64,000 nucleotides of DNA, from contig NC_088302.1 in assembly GCF_032854445.1 (NCBI RefSeq), positions 27,741,080 through 27,805,079 of the forward strand. Direction: 5' to 3'. The translations under genes were made by a program, and so were the position numbers. This DNA is from Liolophura sinensis. Its lineage: Eukaryota > Mollusca > Polyplacophora > Chitonida > Chitonidae. Shown here piece by piece: positions 58,800 through 64,000 of the stretch; the first letter of the stretch is position 1, and the number at the start of each line of letters is the position of its first letter. Under the pieces are notes generated by a model. It made no database searches and was not told the origin of the DNA. It saw only the letters and a list, made by a program, of their open reading frames with translations.

Positions 58800-61328
58800 G
58801 TTAGTATACTGAAGGGCTTGCCACTATTATTCAGGTATGCACTTTGTGTCAACAAAGGCAAGATAAAGCGTTGAAAACAACTTTGAAATTGCGTAAAGAA
58901 AGAAATGCATTTTTGTTTACATCATCAGTCAACAGCCATTGAAGGAGACATTTAATTTCTTGTTTCTCAAGCGTTTTCATAAGATACCGTCTTGTATATG
59001 AAGATGAAGCTGGTACGATAGGCCGCACATTCTGGGAAAAGGAAAAGTTATACCAACAGAATGACAAAGGAGATTTTTGGAAGATGTGCTGGGGCACTGA
59101 AATTGATTTTACCGAGAACCAGAAATGCCAGGGATCTTGCTTACAGATAGCTGGTGGGAAACATACGCCAGGAGCAGCATAAGCTTGTCTCGAATTAATT
59201 CACGAGGTCTATGGAATAACGCCGGGTCAAACGTCAACGGGGTGATCTGATTAGTGCAAAAAGCTGGCTTCAAGTGCCTCGGAAACCTATAAAATCTTGA
59301 TAACAATAACGCAATTTGTAGTGTATGGAAGGAAGACGGGAAATCGAAGAATTGCAAATAAGCATGGGGAGCAGGCGAATTTGGCGCCCCTGTCGGTGAC
59401 ATACAGACATCAGCTCGGGCTGTATTCATCGCAAGATTTGACAAATTAACGGACCTACCGATTAATGAATTACATTTGTCCAGCGACAGTTTTGCTCGAC
59501 ACCGTTAACCTTATGGTACAACTGGAAGATTAATGGTTTTCCTCTGTGCATTTGTCTGTCTGTGACCATTTCTATCCAGGACCGGCTTACCATTCAAGCT
59601 GATATAAATCTTAACAACACGAAAATTGGTTCCTAAATCCCGAGAAAAGTACTCTTTATCAAAGACAAAAGATATATATTTTTCTTTTAGCAATTTCTCT
59701 GAGTTTCTTTTTAAGGACAACTTCATTTTTATTCGCATACTTGTCTAAGTTCCACACTGGAAAGAACAACGCATTTGTTGAAGAAGATGTACAGTTGATA
59801 CAAATCTCTTAAAATGATTCATGTTTTTGCAAATGACATTAAGATAACATGAAGTGGGTGGACGTATATGACATTTACCATCAGAGAATAACGTAACGGT
59901 CACATAAATACTTGAAAAATCGAAAAACCTCGAAAGTGAGCGTGTCACCGAAATTCGGTAATATATTATTTCTTTGTGAAATTGTCTTATTCGAGAACAT
60001 CTCAAAATTAAACTCCAAAAAAAAACTCACATAGTAGGTTTCCAATAAGCCATTGTCACCTAGATGGCAGATGTCTGGATTGTAAGAACACAATAGACAG
60101 ACCATGAAAAAACCTGTTCACTTTAACTTTATCTTTATTTCCGTTCGTCAAAAATGCATTCTGACGGTCTGTGGATGTCCTTCACCTAATTTTCGCTCTG
60201 ATTAGCCTAATCATTGTCTACAAACTTATTCTAAATTGCTATGAATAAACGTAACAAAGTAACCAATGATGACTGTCTTGTACGCCAGTTTGCCAAGAGA
60301 CAAGGAAATCAATACGTGGATCAAGCAGTGCATAGTGTCATTTTTTTCTTTCCAGTGCTATGTTCCATGTCGTATTCTGCAAACCTTGAACACATTATCG
60401 TCTCTTTCGAAACTGTAACGATGCCAGATACTTTAGTTCCAGTTATAAATATATTTGAGCAAATTAGTAAAAGTGAATATGTAAGACAGACAAGGTTAAA
60501 TAAAACCAGCATTTACAAAGGCAATGGACACGTTGAATCAAATCAGAAATAAATTGTTGGGCTTCCTCTCATCACAATGCAAACTAAAGGCAAAAGCAGA
60601 TTTGAACATGAAGGCTTACATGCAACTTTGATATAACTATGGCACAAATGATTGAGTGAACCCCATTGATAAGGACCACTGCTACAGTTGGGGATGGATG
60701 CAAAGTCTATATACTCTGCAAATAGGACAACTGTTATCTTGATACTGGCACGCCTCATGACAACAGACGAAAGCAGTGCTGTTACTTAAAGACCATCCAC
60801 AAAGGACAGTGTCTTCTTCACCAAAGAACTGTCGGATGGAACCGGAATCAGTAAATTATTGAGGGACTTGCCACGGAAAGAGCGAACGCACACAAAAAAA
60901 AACATCCATTTTGACTGAGTTGTCCTAAAACCAACGCTGTAGATTCCAAAGGTTTATGTTTTCATCCTGATTTGTGAGCACGCTTAGACATTTTATATCT
61001 GTAATTATCATAGCTGTCTCAAGATCAATGTGCGTTCAGAATCTCGTTCCCCGTTTGTAAAATGCATCTGAGCTTGAATTCCATCTGTAGTCAGTTGCGA
61101 CTGGCCTGGTGTAAGGTACTGCTCAGTATCTCGTCGATTCAGACGGTCAATCGAAAGTCGATAGCAAAATAAGACGACGGGAATTTTGCTCTTACCAGAC
61201 TGGTATGTGTGCGAGCAAGACAAAAGGTCATAACAAATGAGCACTAGAGCAGAGATGGAAATAAAAAAAATGCGGACGTGAAGCAGATGTTCATGAATGT
61301 AAAAGAAAAGATATCCTGGCGCTTTCTT
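58800..61328. other. No gene recognised
   Basis: Open frames (- 59444-59109, - 59738-59511, - 60005-59745, + 60241-60552) show no known domain or convincing splice borders. Confidence 0.45.
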
Positions 61329-61337
61329 AGGTTTGTG

Positions 61338-61590
61338 ATTTATTTATTTATTTGATTGATGTTTTACGCCGTACTCAAGAATATTTCACTTTTACGATGG
61401 CGGCCAGCATTATGATGGGAGGAAACCGGGCACAGCCCCGGGGAAACCCACGACGAAGTTGTTGGCAGACCTTCCCATGTACTCCCGGAGAGTAAGCCAG
61501 CATCAGCTGAACTTGAACTCACAGCGACCGCATTGGTGAGAGGCTCCTGGGATATTACGCTGCGCTAGAGCGCTAACCAACATGGAGACC
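61338..61590 (-). repeat. tRNA-derived SINE, full length
   Basis: Minus-strand copy with tail, 3' end (ttttacgccgtactcaagaa), core, B box (ttgaactcacag) and head (gcgctagagcgctaaccaac). Probable 9-bp duplication with one mismatch: aggtttgtg at 61329, agatttgtg at 61597. Confidence 0.94.
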
Positions 61591-61604
61591 CCTGTAAGAT
61601 TTGT

Positions 61605-62205
61605 GGCAGAAATGTAAGAAGGCTGCATTGATCGTATTTGTTTACTTCACAGTCACATAAAGATGACAGAAATGTAACATGGCGTCATGGCCTGCATTGT
61701 CTTTACTTCAGTCACATGCAGCTGACAGAAATGTAATTAAGCTGTATTGCTTTTATTCTGTTTACTTCACAACCACATATAGTTGACAGAAATGTAATTA
61801 GGCTGTATTGCTTTTATTGTGCTTACTTCACAACCACATATAATTGACAGAAATGTAATTAGGCTGTATTGCTTTTATTGTGTTTACTTCACAACCACAT
61901 ATAGATGACAGAAATGTAACAAGGCTGCATCGCTTGTATTTTGTTAACTTCACATTTACATATAGATGACAGAAATGTAACAAGTCCTCATCGCTGTGTT
62001 TATTTCGCAGTAACATACGGGTGACAGAAATGTAACAAGCCTCCATCGCTTGTATTATGTTCAGTTCACTGACATGCAGGCGGCAAAAATGTAACAAGGT
62101 GACATGTCTTGTATTTCGTTTACTTCTCAGCTACGTACAAGTGACAGAAATGTAACAAGGCGGCATGCCTTGTGTTGTGTTTACTTCACAGCCACATCCG
62201 TACTA
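61605..62205. repeat. 61-bp minisatellite, about 10 units
   Basis: The unit has gacagaaatgtaattaggct, gtattgcttttattgtgttt and acttcacaaccacatata. Starts at 61605, 61665, 61724, 61785, 61846, 61907, 61968, 62022, 62082 and 62142 fit a 61-bp period with small deletions. Confidence 0.96.
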
Positions 62206-62456
62206 CAGCACGTTAACGCCATTGGCACAAATAACAAATGCACCACAAATCCTCCCACGCATAGTTCCACCTAGTCCTCTCCCCAGAAATGTCTTGCACA
62301 AATGTCACTGTGCCTGTAATGTTACCATATTATTTGTACAATAAAGGTGAGGCTGTCAGTGCAATATCCAGGCCTTAGAAAAGCAGAACCTGCACTGAGA
62401 GGTTTCATGTTAGATCACGTGCTCAATACCAAAAGATCACGTGCTCAACAATAACA

Positions 62457-62940
62457 CTTCAATGCAATAGCTGAGAGGTAAAAGCGTCCTCCTTGAAACT
62501 AAAGCCCGGCTTTAATTGTAAAACTTGGGGGCTTCTCTACTTGGCGCTCAGTTCAGATAAACCTACATCGGAATACTGTGGCTGGGAGATTGTTGCCTTT
62601 CAGTGAGGCAGCACTAAAGTGACACCGTAATGGTGTACACCAAGTCATGACAAGCATTAGGGAAGAGAATAAAATAACAGTACAGTTGTGTAGCGATCAC
62701 ACGGACCTATCTTCATTGCAATAGCTGAGTAGTAAATGCGTCCTCCTTGAAGCTTAAGCCCAGCTTTAATTGTATAACATCGCGCTTCTCTGCTGGGCGC
62801 TCAGTACAATTAGACCTACATAGGAATACGGTAACTGGGTGATTGTTGAATTTGGTATGAGGTTCCAGTGAGGCAGCACTAAAGTGATACCAAATGATGA
62901 CAAGCATCAGGGAAGACAATAAAATAACAGTAGAATTGTG
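62457..62940. repeat. Direct duplication of about 255 bp (two copies)
   Basis: Copies at 62457-62691 and 62713-62940 share caatagctgag, gcgtcctccttgaa, ctttaattgta, cagtgaggcagcactaaagt and agaataaaataacagta. The first has a short insertion (gtaatggtgtacaccaagtc). This may be a tandem duplication or two copies of one element, related to the segment at about 1330-1400. Confidence 0.85.
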
Positions 62941-63373
62941 CCTGTCTTCGTAGAAGGTCGAAGCACCGGAAACACGTGTTCTTGTACCTATGCAGTACAA
63001 TATCATGCTGAAAAATGTGCACTGTTCCTTTTGCATTTTGGGATATTATTTGGAGTATGAATTGTACATTCGAATATTTGAATTTGAAAGGAGTGTTGTA
63101 AGTATAGGAGTATAGGCCTATCTGGTAAAGCTTACTTTCATTTACATTTGTTTCATGATATGCCTCTTACGTAAAGAGAATTAAAGTAAAAGATTTACAG
63201 TTTTTACATCTATGCTAGCTTAGCATATTGTTTTCTCAGGCCACTAGAGATTATGTTACTTTCGTATCAAAAGATCGACTATATATTCATTAATTTATTT
63301 ATTTATTATTTATTTAAGAAAATTGATACTGTAATTCCACAACGCCGACCAGTAACACCCGCTACTCGTAACT

Positions 63374-63476
63374 TATTTATTTATTTGATTGGTGTTTTAC
63401 GCCGTACTCAATAATATTTCACTTATACGACGGTGGCCAGCATTATGAGGGGAGGAAACCGGGCAGAGCCCGGGGT
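63374..63476 (-). repeat. SINE, 5'-truncated, 13-bp target duplication
   Basis: Contains the last 100 bp only. It is flanked by gctactcgtaact (63361-63373) and gctgctcgtaact (63477-63489), one mismatch. Confidence 0.96.
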
Positions 63477-63704
63477 GCTGCTCGTAACTGTCTGTTAAAA
63501 TACTAAAACATAAGTAACTGGTAGCACAAAAAAACAACAAGCACCAAACGAAAATATTTACTGAAAAGCTCAGACTCGAGGAGAACAATTTCGACTTTTA
63601 GGTGCAAACCTGTGACAATTTCCGAACAGCATACTTATAACTAACTCTTAGTTGTGAAACGGAGAAATGAACTCGCATTGGTTCCCTGAAGAATTCATGC
63701 TCAC

Positions 63705-63804
63705 CGACTTGCACAGACCGAGCATCACCACGCCATTTTGCAGCTGTCGTTTTGTAATGTCAGGGTTTATGACTTTCCGCGATTTTATCTCAGTAATTAA
63801 CACT
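63705..63804 (-). CDS. Possible exon of an unrecognised gene
   Basis: A 100-bp minus-strand segment between a good acceptor (tttgtctctgtacacag) and a donor (tcg|gtgagc). It reads VLITEIKSRKVINPDITKRQ and then LQNGVVMLGLCKS, 33 codons after one leading base. The composition is coding-like. No family recognised. If real, neighbouring exons would lie right of 63804 and left of 63705; I see none within the window. Confidence 0.33.
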
Positions 63805-64000
63805 CTGTGTACAGAGACAAACCAATGTAGCGGCAACGAGGGGAAAACTCTGTCATTAAACAGCTGCTCATCAGGGCTCTTGAGAATCGCCGGTAACCTC
63901 TACTTAAAGTCTTGCACTTCTCGTAACTGTCAGTCTTCGTGCAAGCCTTGATGTCATGTTGGAATTGCGAGGAGCTCAAAAACATGAAGTGGGCTGGAAA

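Overview
The window looks like a stretch of lophotrochozoan, probably molluscan, nuclear genome: AT-rich, intron-bearing, and crowded with tRNA-derived SINEs, minisatellites and one LTR retrotransposon. There are no operons, no bacterial gene layout and no RNA genes other than the tRNA-like heads of SINEs. The species guess rests mainly on the SINE family (tRNA-like head, a conserved core ending in a 'tacggcgtaaaacaccaatcaaa' type 3' end, AAAT tail), which I recognise from mollusc sequence; this is recollection, not a search.

Left part (1-10,650): the 5' two thirds of one spliced minus-strand gene for a carbonic anhydrase-related protein of the CA10/CA11 (CARP X/XI) type. Five coding exons (10642-10525, 6831-6784, 4162-4026, 3628-3431, 2516-2421) have canonical GT/AG borders and matching phases, and join into one 199-codon frame that begins with a signal peptide. 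Two of the three catalytic zinc histidines are replaced (94 to Ile, 119 to Gln), so the protein should be catalytically dead. The C-terminal exons lie beyond the left edge. Intron 1 holds a 2.35 kb array of a 28-bp unit, intron 2 a perfect (AT)72 palindrome and an 82-bp tandem duplication that triplicates the exon 2 splice donor.

Middle (14,748-21,190): a Ty3/gypsy LTR retrotransposon flanked by a 4-bp CTAT target duplication. Its internal order is gag, protease, integrase, reverse transcriptase, RNase H; integrase before RT is the rare Gmr1-like arrangement. Its capsid region resembles the SCAN domain. The coding part is broken by several frameshifts and stops, and the two LTRs differ by an internal deletion of about 75 bp.

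Right part (21-64 kb): mostly non-coding sequence with about a dozen and a half copies of one SINE family (several with clear target duplications, many 5'-truncated), and a series of unrelated minisatellites with units of 46, 30, 25, 34, 51 and 61 bp. One 51-bp array is interrupted by a SINE; the 34-bp array has a 102-bp higher-order repeat. A 30-bp-arm hairpin at 22991-23067 is unexplained. A coding-like but broken stretch at 48.9-49.8 kb and a few single exon-like segments on the minus strand (51.6 kb, 63.7 kb) could not be assigned to a family.
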